Origin: Streptomyces sp. WM6378
GTDB taxonomy: Bacteria > Actinomycetota > Actinomycetes > Streptomycetales > Streptomycetaceae
Direction of reading: 5' to 3'
Length of the DNA stretch: 64,000 nucleotides
NCBI RefSeq assembly: GCF_001279695.1
Contig: NZ_LGDD01000212.1
Span: forward strand, 1 to 64,000
Under the pieces are notes generated by a model. That model was given only the letters and a program-made list of their open reading frames with translations. It was not told the origin of the DNA and made no database searches. Shown piece after piece: positions 8,820-17,803 of this stretch (positions within the stretch are counted from its first letter, which is position 1; each line of letters starts with the position of its first letter). The position numbers and the translations under genes were made by a program.

Positions 8820-10682
8820 CTACTCGTCGTCAGCCTCCTGCTCACTCTCGTCCGGGCCGTCCTGCTCTGCCGGGACCGGCTCGTCGGGCTGGTAGTACTC
8901 GGCGAGGTCCGCCAGGGCGAACAACTCCTTGTCGTTCACGACGTGGCCGGCTGGGAAGTTCTTCCGCCGCCGCTTGTGCTGGCGCATCAACTCGGCACTG
9001 ACCTCGATCCCCTCGACGGCCAGCCGACGGGAGATCTCCGCCAGCGGCAACAACTCCACCTCGGCCACCGCCTCGTCAACCGCGCCTGAGCCATCGCTGC
9101 TCCCCGGCTCCACTGGCGCGTCCTTGACCATGTTCACCAGCGGGGACTGCTCCGTATCGCCGTCCTGACCTGCGGGTACAGCCTGCCTTTCCGAGGTGGT
9201 GTCCCTCTGGAACAGGGGCGTTGACTTCTGCAGCAGGGACGGCAGCCGCTGCGGACTGCGCCCGGGCGGAGCCCCGTACAAGTCCTCGGTGCTGTACCCG
9301 AACTCGGTACGCAACCCCATGCTGTGCTCGCGGAATGCGTCCGGGTCTGCGTACGGAACCTGGATCCAGACCCGCCGGTTCCCCTCGATGATCATCATGC
9401 GGCCGGCCCGGTCGACGGACTCCGGAACCGGAGTGGTGTTGACAATCATTTTCCACTGGTTCGCGTTGTAGTTGCCCATCAAGATCATCCGGAACATGTT
9501 GCGCAGGCCCCGGCTGCCGACCGCGGCCTCCCGCAGGTCCTGGAACACGCCGATGATCGTGACGTTGACGTGCCGCCCCATGCGCATGATCGAGGCAATG
9601 TCACCCCAGATGGGATCGCTGGCCGGCTCGCCCTTCTCCTTGTTCTCGTTCCACCACTCCTTCGAGGCGTCCCCGAATTCATTGCCCTCTTCAAGAATGA
9701 GGGTCAGCCGGTCGAAGTCCTTGCGCGGATTCCCCTTCTTCACATAGTTCCGGGCCTCCACCTCCCGGGCCACCCAGGAGATCGCCGACCGCATGTCCCC
9801 GATATTTCCCGGGTCGGTGTAGAGGTGGACACCCTCAACGCCTTCGAAGCAGTTGATGGACGCCATCTTCACGTCGATGCCGATAACGGTGGCCCGCTGC
9901 CGCACCAGCTGCGTGATGATCATCTGGAGGAACGAGGACTTACCACCACCGGAGCCCACCGACAGGGCCCACATCGCTGTCTCTCCGGTCATTGCCTTGA
10001 CGACCGGCCGCTGCCGTTCGTCCAGCCCGAGGACCAACTGCCCAGGCTCGCACGCAGCGATCGCCTTCTGTACCTCGTCACTGAAGAAGTCGACCGTCTC
10101 CGGCGGCTCCAGCTTCGGCTTCGGCTTCTGCGGAGTGAACACAACATTGAAGGGGTGGTTCTTGAGGTTCCACTCCCCCGACCACAGTCCGCCCATCCGG
10201 TCTTGAACCAACTCACGCATCTGGTCCTTGAACCCGCCCGGGTCGTGCCACCCATCAGGCAACCGGACCGCGACGAACGACCGGTCAATCGGGACGGTAA
10301 GGGCGCGCAACCTCTGCTGGTCATCCCACCCGGAGAGCAGCTCCTTGAGCGCCAGGGACATCGGAATCACCAAAGCCCGCATGTGCTGCCGCCGGCCACG
10401 GCCACGGATCACCGCCACGACCACAACCGGGACAGCTACCACCGCAGCGATGACCGACACCCAGATCACGCGGTCGTGGTCCTTCACCCACCACCACATC
10501 CACGCAGCCCAGCCAGCCCAAGCCAGGAACACCAGCCTCAGCAGCGCAATCCCCCACCGCGGCAGACTGCCCGGGCCCCGCGGCTCACCGTCCAGCGGAG
10601 CTCCGCTGACGAACCGCCCGAAGACCATGACACCCTGCTCCAGGCCTTCCTCAAGCTGCTTGTCGAACTTGGTCTGCGCCAC
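8820..10682 (-). CDS. TcpA/FtsK-type conjugation coupling ATPase
   Basis: A 620-residue coupling protein that would pump DNA into the transfer channel. Two transmembrane helices lie at about 42-62 and 72-92. The motor domain has Walker A GSGGGKSS at 243-250 and Walker B LTLILEEGNE at about 326-335, and the MRMGRHVNV and GVFQDLREA segments fit FtsK/TcpA motors. The last roughly 120 residues are acidic, with a predicted small helical DNA-binding segment (around residues 545-600) ending in a very acidic tail. The GTG start at 10682 follows a strong GGAAGGGG site. It forms its own transcription unit with the shared promoter element upstream. No separate relaxase gene is seen in the window, so transfer could be TraB-like on double-stranded DNA or use a relaxase elsewhere. 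Confidence 0.87.
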   Translation of the reverse strand: MAQTKFDKQLEEGLEQGVMVFGRFVSGAPLDGEPRGPGSLPRWGIALLRLVFLAWAGWAAWMWWWVKDHDRVIWVSVIAAVVAVPVVVVAVIRGRGRRQHMRALVIPMSLALKELLSGWDDQQRLRALTVPIDRSFVAVRLPDGWHDPGGFKDQMRELVQDRMGGLWSGEWNLKNHPFNVVFTPQKPKPKLEPPETVDFFSDEVQKAIAACEPGQLVLGLDERQRPVVKAMTGETAMWALSVGSGGGKSSFLQMIITQLVRQRATVIGIDVKMASINCFEGVEGVHLYTDPGNIGDMRSAISWVAREVEARNYVKKGNPRKDFDRLTLILEEGNEFGDASKEWWNENKEKGEPASDPIWGDIASIMRMGRHVNVTIIGVFQDLREAAVGSRGLRNMFRMILMGNYNANQWKMIVNTTPVPESVDRAGRMMIIEGNRRVWIQVPYADPDAFREHSMGLRTEFGYSTEDLYGAPPGRSPQRLPSLLQKSTPLFQRDTTSERQAVPAGQDGDTEQSPLVNMVKDAPVEPGSSDGSGAVDEAVAEVELLPLAEISRRLAVEGIEVSAELMRQHKRRRKNFPAGHVVNDKELFALADLAEYYQPDEPVPAEQDGPDESEQEADDE

Positions 10683-11358
10683 GGCCCACTACCCCTTCCA
10701 CCCTCAACTCCCTCCCGACTCCCGCGCGCATGCGGAAGAACGATCAGGAGCGAACGTAGGAAGATCGGCCTGTGGACAGAGTCCGCCAGACCTTGGCTGC
10801 GCATTTCGCTGAACTGCACAACACAACAGCCGTGTTGACAACGCGGAGCGAGCGGCCACGGGCCGACCCCAGGCTGGTCAGCAGCTACGCCAACCCTCCG
10901 ACTGCCCCCAGGACGGCGGAGTTGAGCCCGCCTCAACCTCATCCAGTAATGCCTGCTCGTGCCCTCGGGCCGCTCGCGCTCCCGCTGCTTCTCCTGGGCG
11001 GCCTCCGCGGCACGCGGTCGTGCATGCTCGGTCGCGACCATGGCGTAGTCCAGGGCCTTCGCCACCGTGGCCAGAACCGCACTGGCGGGCCGGGGAACAC
11101 TCCGGTCAGCTGTCGCCGCGTTCACCGCGGCAGGGAAGATCGCTTCGGGGCGACGGTCGTGCACCTCCCACTCGACGTGGCCCCATGTTTCGACGTCTTG
11201 GACGTCGGTGGCAAGAGAGTCGCGAATGCTCGGACCTGCTGGGATAGCGAACAGTCCGCCGCGTCTTCACGGTTGAGGTGCTCTTCCTGCCCAACGGTGA
11301 CGTGCACCTCGTAGCTGCTCCATGCGTAGCGGGCAGTCACGTGGGCATCGAGTGTCAC
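10538..11358 (-). pseudogene. Frameshifted gene of unknown function
   Basis: Two adjacent frames together make one plausible protein. The first starts at the GTG at 11358 and reads coding-like sequence (VTLDAHVTARYAWSSYEVHV) until about 11210. The second continues with coding-like codon use through VETWGHVEWEVHDRRPEAIF and an ALDYAMVATEHARPRAAEAA helix to roughly 10880. One extra base near CTCTTGCC (about 11210) joins them. Downstream of about 10880 the reading stays open to 10538, but it looks non-coding and runs into the coupling-ATPase promoter and start. It could be a pseudogene, a sequencing error or a site of programmed frameshifting. I recognise no family. Confidence 0.4.
10753..10787 (-). 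promoter_or_regulatory. Shared transfer promoter element, copy upstream of the coupling ATPase
   Basis: On the minus strand: CTGTCCACAGGC, 9 bases, TACGTT, about 70 bases before the GTG start at 10682. The plus-strand form GTGGAC-AGA-GTCCGC is a near-perfect palindrome (one mismatch), like the exact palindrome at 13872. It is therefore likely to bind a dimeric regulator overlapping the -35 region. Confidence 0.68.
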
Positions 11359-12407
11359 CGTGGCGAGCGGATAGGCTCCCGACGGAGTGCAGATGCGCCC
11401 AACGCAGCCCGGGATACGCGGCGGCGGCCTGGTCAGCAGGAATCACGGATGAGCTCTCGGCACCAGGGCAGGGTGGTTCTTCCCCCGTTGAGGGTGTCGT
11501 TCCTGCACAGTGCAGAATGCCAAGGAAGAGACACAGAGCCGGAGAAACCTGCGCTCGCAGGGAAAGAGGGCGCACAGCCCGGCAACTCGCCAGCTGGCAC
11601 GAAGCCCCGACTAATGGCCGGCGACGATCTGCGGAGAGGGTACCCGGGGTACCCGCAATCGACTGGTCTCTTCCCACCGCACGTGGCCTGCCCGGCGAAC
11701 ATCCCGGAAGGGCCGTGCTGTTGAGCTCTCTCTGCGACACTGGACTACCCGCCGAAGTAGCTCGGACGCTACCGAAATCCCTTGGCGTGGCCGGACACCA
11801 TGCGTCCACCGCCAAACCCAGTCCCAAGCCACCTCCGCTTAGGATCCGTCCTGACGAAGAATCGAAACTACTCGAACAAATGGCTCCGTCCGGATCCGCG
11901 GCGCGCTCGATGAGGGCCGGAGGCCATGTCCCCTCGGATGACCCGTACTCAGTGTGCGGCTCCGAACCGGTACGTCAGCCCGCCGCAGGCCGGCACCAGC
12001 ATCGCAGCGACCAGGAGTAGCAGCAGCCGGTCAGAATACGATGAGCGCCAGACCAAGCTCCTGCCCACGAGACGTCTACTGCGATACCGGCCGAGACAGC
12101 CAGCCGGTATCGCAACGTGCCGGACCTGGACATGGCGAAGGCCCAGTACTGCCCTACAACAGCCAGAACATCGGCGTCCCGCAGATCGCCACAGCGGGAG
12201 CTACCTCCAGAGCAGCAAGCCACCGCTCGCCCGCGCAGGCTTATTACGGACCTCATCCGCCTGTCCATTCGGTCGCTGGCGCGCTGTTGCCCGTCATGCC
12301 TCCCCTCGTCTCTTGGGTCGCCACCCTCCAAGAGATGAGTCCGGAGTCGCCACCGTATCCCTCCGGGCTACGGTCCTGTCCCAAGATCCTCGAAATGAAC
12401 ACCGTGC
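11359..12407. other. Intergenic stretch without a convincing gene
   Basis: About 1 kb between the frameshifted gene and the DUF2637 gene. Open frames here have codon use unlike genes. One possible micro-gene lies at 11949-12068 on the minus strand (39 residues, GTG start), with one hydrophobic helix rich in Leu/Ala and a short polar tail. Small membrane spread proteins are common at this place in Streptomyces plasmids, but I cannot support it further. Confidence 0.3.
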
Positions 12408-13829
12408 CTACGACGCGCCCTTCACTACCGTGGAGTGGTGAGCTCGTTGCTGTCGCTCCTCCTCGTCCCTCGTGATCCGATGCACCTGCCCGCGATTCAC
12501 CTCACGACCGTGAGCAGCGAGCCATTTCACCACGGTCGGAGTGTGCGTGGAGCCCAGGGTGCTCATCGCGTACCGCACCGCAGCCGCATTCGACTGCAGC
12601 CCCCTGACAGCAGACTCGTGCTCGGCACGCTCAGCGCTTCCAGCCGCCCCCTTATCTTTGATGTCAGGTACGCGATTCCCAGTCGTGCGTGGAGCCTCCT
12701 CGACTGAGTTGGGGACGATGGGATCCGAGTCCGCTCCCCCTGTAGTCGCGCCGTCGCCTGAATCTCCACCCAGCACCTCATCACCCGGCAAGTTTCCAGG
12801 AGTTGGCGGGCTCCCACCTGGACCCGGCTCGGTGCTTGCACCCCGCCGAGAAGAAGCAGCAGAAGATGTCAACGCGTCCCGCTCTGACATGCTTTCGGCT
12901 TCGAGGACTTCGACTCGGAGCGGACCTTCCTCGTGCTGGTCGGCGCCGGACTCGTCTACCTCGTCTCGCGACCGATCATCGTGAAGTACCTCGCCCAGGA
13001 CAACGAGCGACTCATCCACAGACGGGTCTTCCTGTTCGGCGCCACCTGCATGCTCGGTCCCTGTTGCGAGATGGAGGCGGTCAGTTCCGTCGGGCACGGA
13101 GTGCTTCTCCACTTCGGTCGAGCGTTTCGCGCCCTCTTCCGGTTCGCGGTGCTCCCTATGACTTGATGCCTCAAGCGGCACGCCGTAGCGTGCGATCCGC
13201 AGGGGCAGCAGTTCTTCAATCGGGGCCTTCCAACGCCAGCGACGCCCATGGCGACCTCGCAGTCGAGCCTGGTAGACGAGTCGCTGTTGCTCGGCCTGGA
13301 TCACGTCGTCGTACGTCCGGATCTCCCAGAGCCTCATCCGGCGCCAGAGCCTGAAGGTAGGCACGGGGGCTAGCAGCCACCGCCAGAGCCGGACGCCTTC
13401 CATGTGCCGGTCCGCAGTGATTGCCGCCAGCCGACCGACGGCATGCCGGGCCGCCTCCACCGTCACCACGAAGAGAACAGGGATCACGCCGTGCATGCCG
13501 ACACCTACGGGGTCCGGCCAAGCAGCCGCGGCGTTGAAGCCAATCGTCGCCGCGGTAAGGAGCCAGGCCGCTTGGCGCAGCATCGGGAACGGGATGCGGA
13601 GCCACGTCAGCAGGAGATCCAATGCCAGGAGCACGCCGATGCCGGCGTCCACGCCGATCGGGAAGACCGCGGCGAAGGAGCCAAAACCCTTCCGGATCGC
13701 AAGTTCCCGAACTGCCGTGTACGAGCCTGCGAATCCGACGGCAGCGATGACCACGGCTCCTGAGACAACCACGGCTATCAGGCCGCGCTGGGTTCGGTTC
13801 AGGCTGATGAGCCCTGCGCTGCGCTCCAC
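12408..13829 (-). CDS. DUF2637-type membrane protein with C-terminal HTH
   Basis: A 473-residue protein with four hydrophobic helices in the first 150 residues (around 14-40, 47-75, 82-103 and 112-135). A basic RLWEIRTYDDVIQAEQ region follows, then an acidic low-complexity linker of about 200 residues. A C-terminal winged-helix-like segment includes LGSTHTPTVVKWLAAHG and RGQVHRITRDEEERQQ. This layout matches the DUF2637 proteins found beside transfer genes on Streptomyces plasmids, where spread (Spd-like) or regulatory roles are suspected. I chose the GTG at 13829 for its AAGGAG site 7 bases upstream and because a palindromic operator lies directly before it. An in-frame extension upstream would run through that operator. 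Confidence 0.65.
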   Translation of the reverse strand: MERSAGLISLNRTQRGLIAVVVSGAVVIAAVGFAGSYTAVRELAIRKGFGSFAAVFPIGVDAGIGVLLALDLLLTWLRIPFPMLRQAAWLLTAATIGFNAAAAWPDPVGVGMHGVIPVLFVVTVEAARHAVGRLAAITADRHMEGVRLWRWLLAPVPTFRLWRRMRLWEIRTYDDVIQAEQQRLVYQARLRGRHGRRWRWKAPIEELLPLRIARYGVPLEASSHREHREPEEGAKRSTEVEKHSVPDGTDRLHLATGTEHAGGAEQEDPSVDESLVVLGEVLHDDRSRDEVDESGADQHEEGPLRVEVLEAESMSERDALTSSAASSRRGASTEPGPGGSPPTPGNLPGDEVLGGDSGDGATTGGADSDPIVPNSVEEAPRTTGNRVPDIKDKGAAGSAERAEHESAVRGLQSNAAAVRYAMSTLGSTHTPTVVKWLAAHGREVNRGQVHRITRDEEERQQRAHHSTVVKGAS

Positions 13830-13857
13830 TTCCCACTCCTTTGCTCCGAATCTGGGA

Positions 13858-13896
13858 AGCGTGTCATGAACCACTTGTGGACAGAGTCCACAAGTG
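13858..13896 (-). promoter_or_regulatory. Palindromic operator/promoter of the DUF2637 gene
   Basis: A perfect inverted repeat: arms CACTTGTGGAC and GTCCACAAGTG separated by AGA (13872-13896). On the minus strand its TCCACAAGT core is followed, at the same spacing as in the other copies, by CACGCT at the -10 position. The gene starts about 30 bases further on. This is the most symmetric copy and defines the likely binding site of the regulator. Confidence 0.65.
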
Positions 13897-15517
13897 CCGT
13901 ACCGCCCACGTGAGTGAATCGCCCAGATGGTCGATGTGATCGATCCCTGGAGAGGAAATCGATGAGCGTGGCGGCATGTCTCTTCGAGACACTTGAGTTC
14001 CGGTCGCTCAAAGTTCGACATCGAGGAGGCTCCTGCAATGAGCCCCTGAGTGCTCCCCCACCCGCGCTGCGGCGAACCGGGTACCCGGTGTACCCACCTC
14101 CGCCCGCCACCACCATCACCAGGGGACCCTCCGTCCAGTTCAGGCGGCCTGCCCATCTACTCGGCTCCACGCCCCACTCTCTTGCTCCTGGGGTGCGACA
14201 GTGTGACGCGCCTACGTTGTGGCGAGATTCCGCCTGCTTGAGTGCGCGTTCTTCGCGACTTCTCGGGGGCATGCTGCAAGGTGCCTCTGCGGCGCCCACT
14301 TGCCCATCCACCTGCATACATAGGTACCCCAGTAGGTACCGACCTAGGTATGACAGTAGCCGGGAAGGTAGCTATCGATGTAGGCATGAAGATAGCTAGC
14401 TTTATAGGTAGCCAAGTATGTACGTAGGTAGCTACGTAGCTTGGCTAATAGCTAGCTGAGTAGGTTTCTACCTAGCTACCTATTTACCCAGCTACGCAGG
14501 TACGCGACTAGGCAGCTAGGCTGGTACGCGCGAATGTGAAGGGCTTTCTGCCTGTCGATGTGTGCATGTACGTGCTGCACTGTTGATTGGCGCGCCTGCC
14601 CGCTAGCGAACCCGTGTAGCGCGCATGCTGCTGCTTCCACATGTCACGCCTGCCGTCACGCTGTTCTGTGCTCGCGTCATCTGTGTTGTTGGTTGTGCCG
14701 CGTCTCACGAGGACATGTTTCGTGTCTGCTATCGGTCTTCTCGGTCGATGCTTGGTGATGTGCTCACGTTGTCACTCATGTGCTTCTCTCCGCCTTGTGG
14801 TGCTCTCTTTGGCGCCTTGTCGGTTGCCTGACGCGTCTAGTTCTCCTCTACCTCTCTGATGGTGGATGCATGAGTTTGTCTGATCGATGCCGTCAACACT
14901 CCTGTGCCGTAAGATGCGTTCCCGCATAACGCGACGTAGTCGACGCTGTGCGACTTGGTGTTCACGCGTATCTGTTCATCACATGCACGAATAACTCCTC
15001 CCTCATGGCTACTGTTGTGCTGCCCATCCACTCACGGCGTAGGTTCATCCTTGACTGTCCTTTTAGTTGCTGCTGTTCACGCTCCGCTTGTGCATGTCGG
15101 TCGGAGCGTGCGCCATCGCGCGCTTTCGTCTGCTACTAAGTCAAGAAGGCGCTCAGCTATCACACACTGGTTCCACACGCTCCCCACTCGCACGGGAAGC
15201 TACTGGTCCCAGGTGGGTCGCCAACGCTGATGTAACTCCACGACGCTGCAAGCTCTCTGACCCACCACTCTCCACAGCCGCGATCACGCGGCTGCCACCT
15301 CGCAGGAGTCTCCTGGCTCACCGGGTCGCCGTGAACTCCCCCCAAGTGGTGATGAAGAGACACGGACACGTACCAAGCCTTCTCCTGGAAGCTGTTACCA
15401 CGTGACAACCCTGAGAGGGACAACTCGGACGTTACGCGCCACTCCGAGCGCCTCAACCCAACGAACGTCGTTACGTCGTAGGATGTGCGCGATCGTAAGG
15501 ACAATAGGGAGATCCAT
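13897..15517. other. 1.6-kb non-coding, T-rich region before parA
   Basis: No open frame here has gene-like codon use. Between about 14540 and 15200 the plus strand is unusually rich in T and C with lower GC than the rest of the window. The left part holds the TAGGTAGC-type repeat array. Such a long low-GC non-coding stretch next to parAB is where an origin of replication or a centromere would be expected. I see no DnaA-box cluster by eye. Confidence 0.5.
14316..14525. repeat. TAGGTAGC-type repeat array, left of parAB
   Basis: About 200 bases made of degenerate copies of TAGGTAGC and its complement GCTACCTA, e.g. GTAGGTAGCTACGTAGC at 14424, TAGGTAGCCAAGTA at 14405 and CTACCTAGCTACC at 14470. 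Composition is quite different from its surroundings. The second array on the other side of parAB (17389-17507) shares the 14-mer TAGGTAGCCAAGTA. It is a candidate parS/centromere or iteron region. Confidence 0.6.
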
Positions 15518-16423
15518 ATGTGGGTTTTGGCCGTCGCTACGCAAAAAGGCGGCGTGGGCAAGACGACAACGACCGTAAACCTGGGAGCCCGGCTCGCCAT
15601 GGCGGGGAAGCGCGTCCTGGTGGTGGACCTGGAGCCTCAGGCTCAGGCGGGCACTGCTCTTGGCGTCACCCTCGCCCCCCGAGGGCCTGACGTCGCGCAT
15701 TCGCTCGGCTGGATCATGCAGTCCGTGCTTCAGGGAGTAGATGACCCCGACATCCTCCCTCACGTCCACGACGTTTCCGACATGATTGAGCCCTTCGACG
15801 GAGCCGGCAAGCTCGCGGTTCTTGCGTCACTCGAGCACACGATGACTCGCGCGCAGGACACCTTCGTTCAGTCGAAGGACGTCGACACCTACATCCTCCG
15901 GAAGCTTCTGGAGAGCGCGGCCGCTGAGTACGACATCGCCGTCATTGACACGCCCCCCGCCGTATCCAGTCTGAACCTGGTCGGCCTGCAAGCAGCTGAT
16001 GCCGTAATCACCCTCTGCAACCCGGAGTACGCGACGGTCAAGGGCGCTCGTGTCCTCCGCTCCGCAGTCGAGGCCCTCGGGAAGCGAGAGGGGCGTCCCG
16101 TATTCCTTGGCGCACTTCTTAACCGGGCGAACCCGCCCACAGCCGAGACCCGCGAGGACGCGGACGTCCGCAACATGATGCTCCAGGGAAACCTACTGCC
16201 GTTCGAGGCAGAGGTCCGACGCAACCGCCTCATCTCGAAGGCCTATGGCACTGGTGTTCCAGCGGTCATCACCGCCGGAGGCGTTGTGGCTCGTTCGTAC
16301 ACGGCTCTCGCAGAGGAGATCCTCAGGCGCCTCTCCACGCCCGGAGATCAATGGAAGCTCCCAGCGCCGCGAGCCGAGTTCCTCGACGTTGACGATGCCG
16401 AGGGAGCCGTAACGAATGCCTGA
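15518..16423 (+). CDS. parA: ParA-family partition ATPase
   Basis: A 301-residue ParA/MinD-type ATPase for plasmid partition. The deviant Walker A motif KGGVGKTT is at 10-17, followed by VNLGARLA. A DLEPQAQ Walker A' segment is at about 39-45, and AVIDTPPA (Walker B) at about 148. There is no long N-terminal DNA-binding domain, so it is a short (type Ib-like or chromosomal-like) ParA. I chose the ATG at 15518 because AGGGAG precedes it and the P-loop begins at once. It overlaps the next gene by 8 bases. Both genes lie between two repeat arrays, typical of a partition cassette. Confidence 0.9.
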   Translation: MWVLAVATQKGGVGKTTTTVNLGARLAMAGKRVLVVDLEPQAQAGTALGVTLAPRGPDVAHSLGWIMQSVLQGVDDPDILPHVHDVSDMIEPFDGAGKLAVLASLEHTMTRAQDTFVQSKDVDTYILRKLLESAAAEYDIAVIDTPPAVSSLNLVGLQAADAVITLCNPEYATVKGARVLRSAVEALGKREGRPVFLGALLNRANPPTAETREDADVRNMMLQGNLLPFEAEVRRNRLISKAYGTGVPAVITAGGVVARSYTALAEEILRRLSTPGDQWKLPAPRAEFLDVDDAEGAVTNA

Positions 16424-17303
16424 CGACAAGCCGTCCAGGCCCTCCCGGGCAAAGAAGAGGGCAGCGCCACTCAGCGGCAATCTATTGAACAACCCTGCGT
16501 TCGCTGGGGCCGACGATGTAGTCGGCTACTCCATCTTCGGCCAGCAGAGCGAGCCGGCGCCGGTGCCTGCTCAACTGGACGCATCCCCCCAGCCGCAGGC
16601 AGAGTCCACCGTTGGTTCACCTGCTCAGCCCGTCCCTACGGAAGAGGTGAGCGACCCGGCGCCGGCAGCGCCGCAGGTCGTCGAAGTCGCACCGCCAGAC
16701 GTGGCGGGCAGTAAGGATGCCTCGAAGCCACCCACCAACGACGCAGACACAAAGGACGATCCGCCCGCCGAGGCCCAACCGCTGGAAGCTGAGAAGAAGG
16801 CGAGCCCGCGAAAGCGGAAGCAAGGAGGTGCGCCTGAGCCGAGCGACGCGCACCGAGCTGTGGCTCACTCCTGGACCGAGAGCACGCTCGACTTGATGCT
16901 CGGGACGCGGGCTTGGTCGTCAGTGCCCATTCGCCTCACCAAGGGCATGGCGCAGGTCCTGACGAAGCGCATGGTCGCCGATTCGGCCACAACAGGTAAA
17001 CGGATGACTCAGGCTGTCTACGTCGACGCCGCGCTCAGAAGGCACTTGCCGGGAACCATCGAGGAGCAGGTGGCGCTGGCGGCCGCGTACGTCCGATCGG
17101 GACGAGTCGGAACGACCGGCAAGCAGTCCACCTATCGCGTCGGGCCGGATATGGCGGCGCTCGTCCTGTCCATGCCGATGGACATGAAATCGGCAGGTCG
17201 CGGGCGCACCGCTGTCCACGTGTTCTCAGCCGCGGTCCAGCGTCTCCTGGACGAGCTCGAGGAGGACGGCCCCCTCATCTGGCCGGAGAACGACGAGGAG
17301 TAG
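16416..17303 (+). CDS. ParB-like partition partner
   Basis: A 295-residue protein translated in overlap with parA. The N-terminal half (about 1-145) is low-complexity, rich in Pro, Ala, Glu and Lys, with a basic KRKQGG segment. The C-terminal half is structured, with a likely DNA-binding region around 165-215 (PIRLTKGMAQVLTKRMVAD, then MTQAVYVDAALRRHL), reminiscent of ribbon-helix-helix or omega-type centromere binders. I see no canonical ParB nuclease motif. The position after parA and between repeat arrays makes a centromere-binding role likely. A strong terminator follows. Confidence 0.7.
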   Translation: MPDDKPSRPSRAKKRAAPLSGNLLNNPAFAGADDVVGYSIFGQQSEPAPVPAQLDASPQPQAESTVGSPAQPVPTEEVSDPAPAAPQVVEVAPPDVAGSKDASKPPTNDADTKDDPPAEAQPLEAEKKASPRKRKQGGAPEPSDAHRAVAHSWTESTLDLMLGTRAWSSVPIRLTKGMAQVLTKRMVADSATTGKRMTQAVYVDAALRRHLPGTIEEQVALAAAYVRSGRVGTTGKQSTYRVGPDMAALVLSMPMDMKSAGRGRTAVHVFSAAVQRLLDELEEDGPLIWPENDEE

Positions 17304-17331
17304 GCCCAAAGCCCCACCGCCCTATCCGCCT

Positions 17332-17362
17332 GGTGCCCCCCTGAGCTGTTCAGGGGGGCACC
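17332..17362 (+). terminator. Terminator after parAB
   Basis: A perfect 13-bp stem, GGTGCCCCCCTGA with TCAGGGGGGCACC, loop GCTGT, followed by a short T-containing stretch. It lies 29 bases after the stop of the ParB-like gene. Confidence 0.85.
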
Positions 17363-17388
17363 ACTGTTTCTTCGCATGCCGCTGATCA

Positions 17389-17507
17389 GCACACATAGGG
17401 ATCCCGGTAGGTAGCCAAGTAGCTACATCAGTAGGTACGTAGGCATGTAGATAGGCAGCTACGTAGGTAGCTCACCATCTAGCTGCCCATCTACATAGGC
17501 ATGCACA
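17389..17507. repeat. TAGGTAGC-type repeat array, right of parAB
   Basis: Degenerate repeats such as GGTAGGTAGCCAAGTAGC, GTAGGTACGTAGGCATGTAG and CAGCTACGTAGGTAGCT. It shares words with the left array (14316-14525), including TAGGTAGCCAAGTA and TACGTAGGTAGCT. It starts just after the parAB terminator. Together the two arrays bracket the partition genes. Confidence 0.6.
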
Positions 17508-17803
17508 TCTTCACGTCCCGTGCGGCTCGCTGTGTGCTGCTCTACCCGTTGCACCGTACTGCCTGAGTCTGGTCTGGCTCTGCTCCGAAAGGCATCCTCT
17601 CTTCCACTCCACACAGATTTTTTGATACGACGTGAAGAGATCAGCGACCGATTGAGGGAGCGAAACGCGCGAAACGCCCAACTGACGCCCTTGGCGCGCA
17701 CCGAGGTTGATACGGCGTAACATTCCTCGCGACGGTGTGATTCTCGGACCGGCCTCGTACGGATCGAGAGCACGCCGCGGCGAACTCAGGAAGGAGCCCC
17801 TCG

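Noticed and set aside
8820..10682. Chromosomal FtsK
   Set aside because: The size, two (not four) membrane helices and the operon context fit a conjugative TcpA-type coupling protein better.
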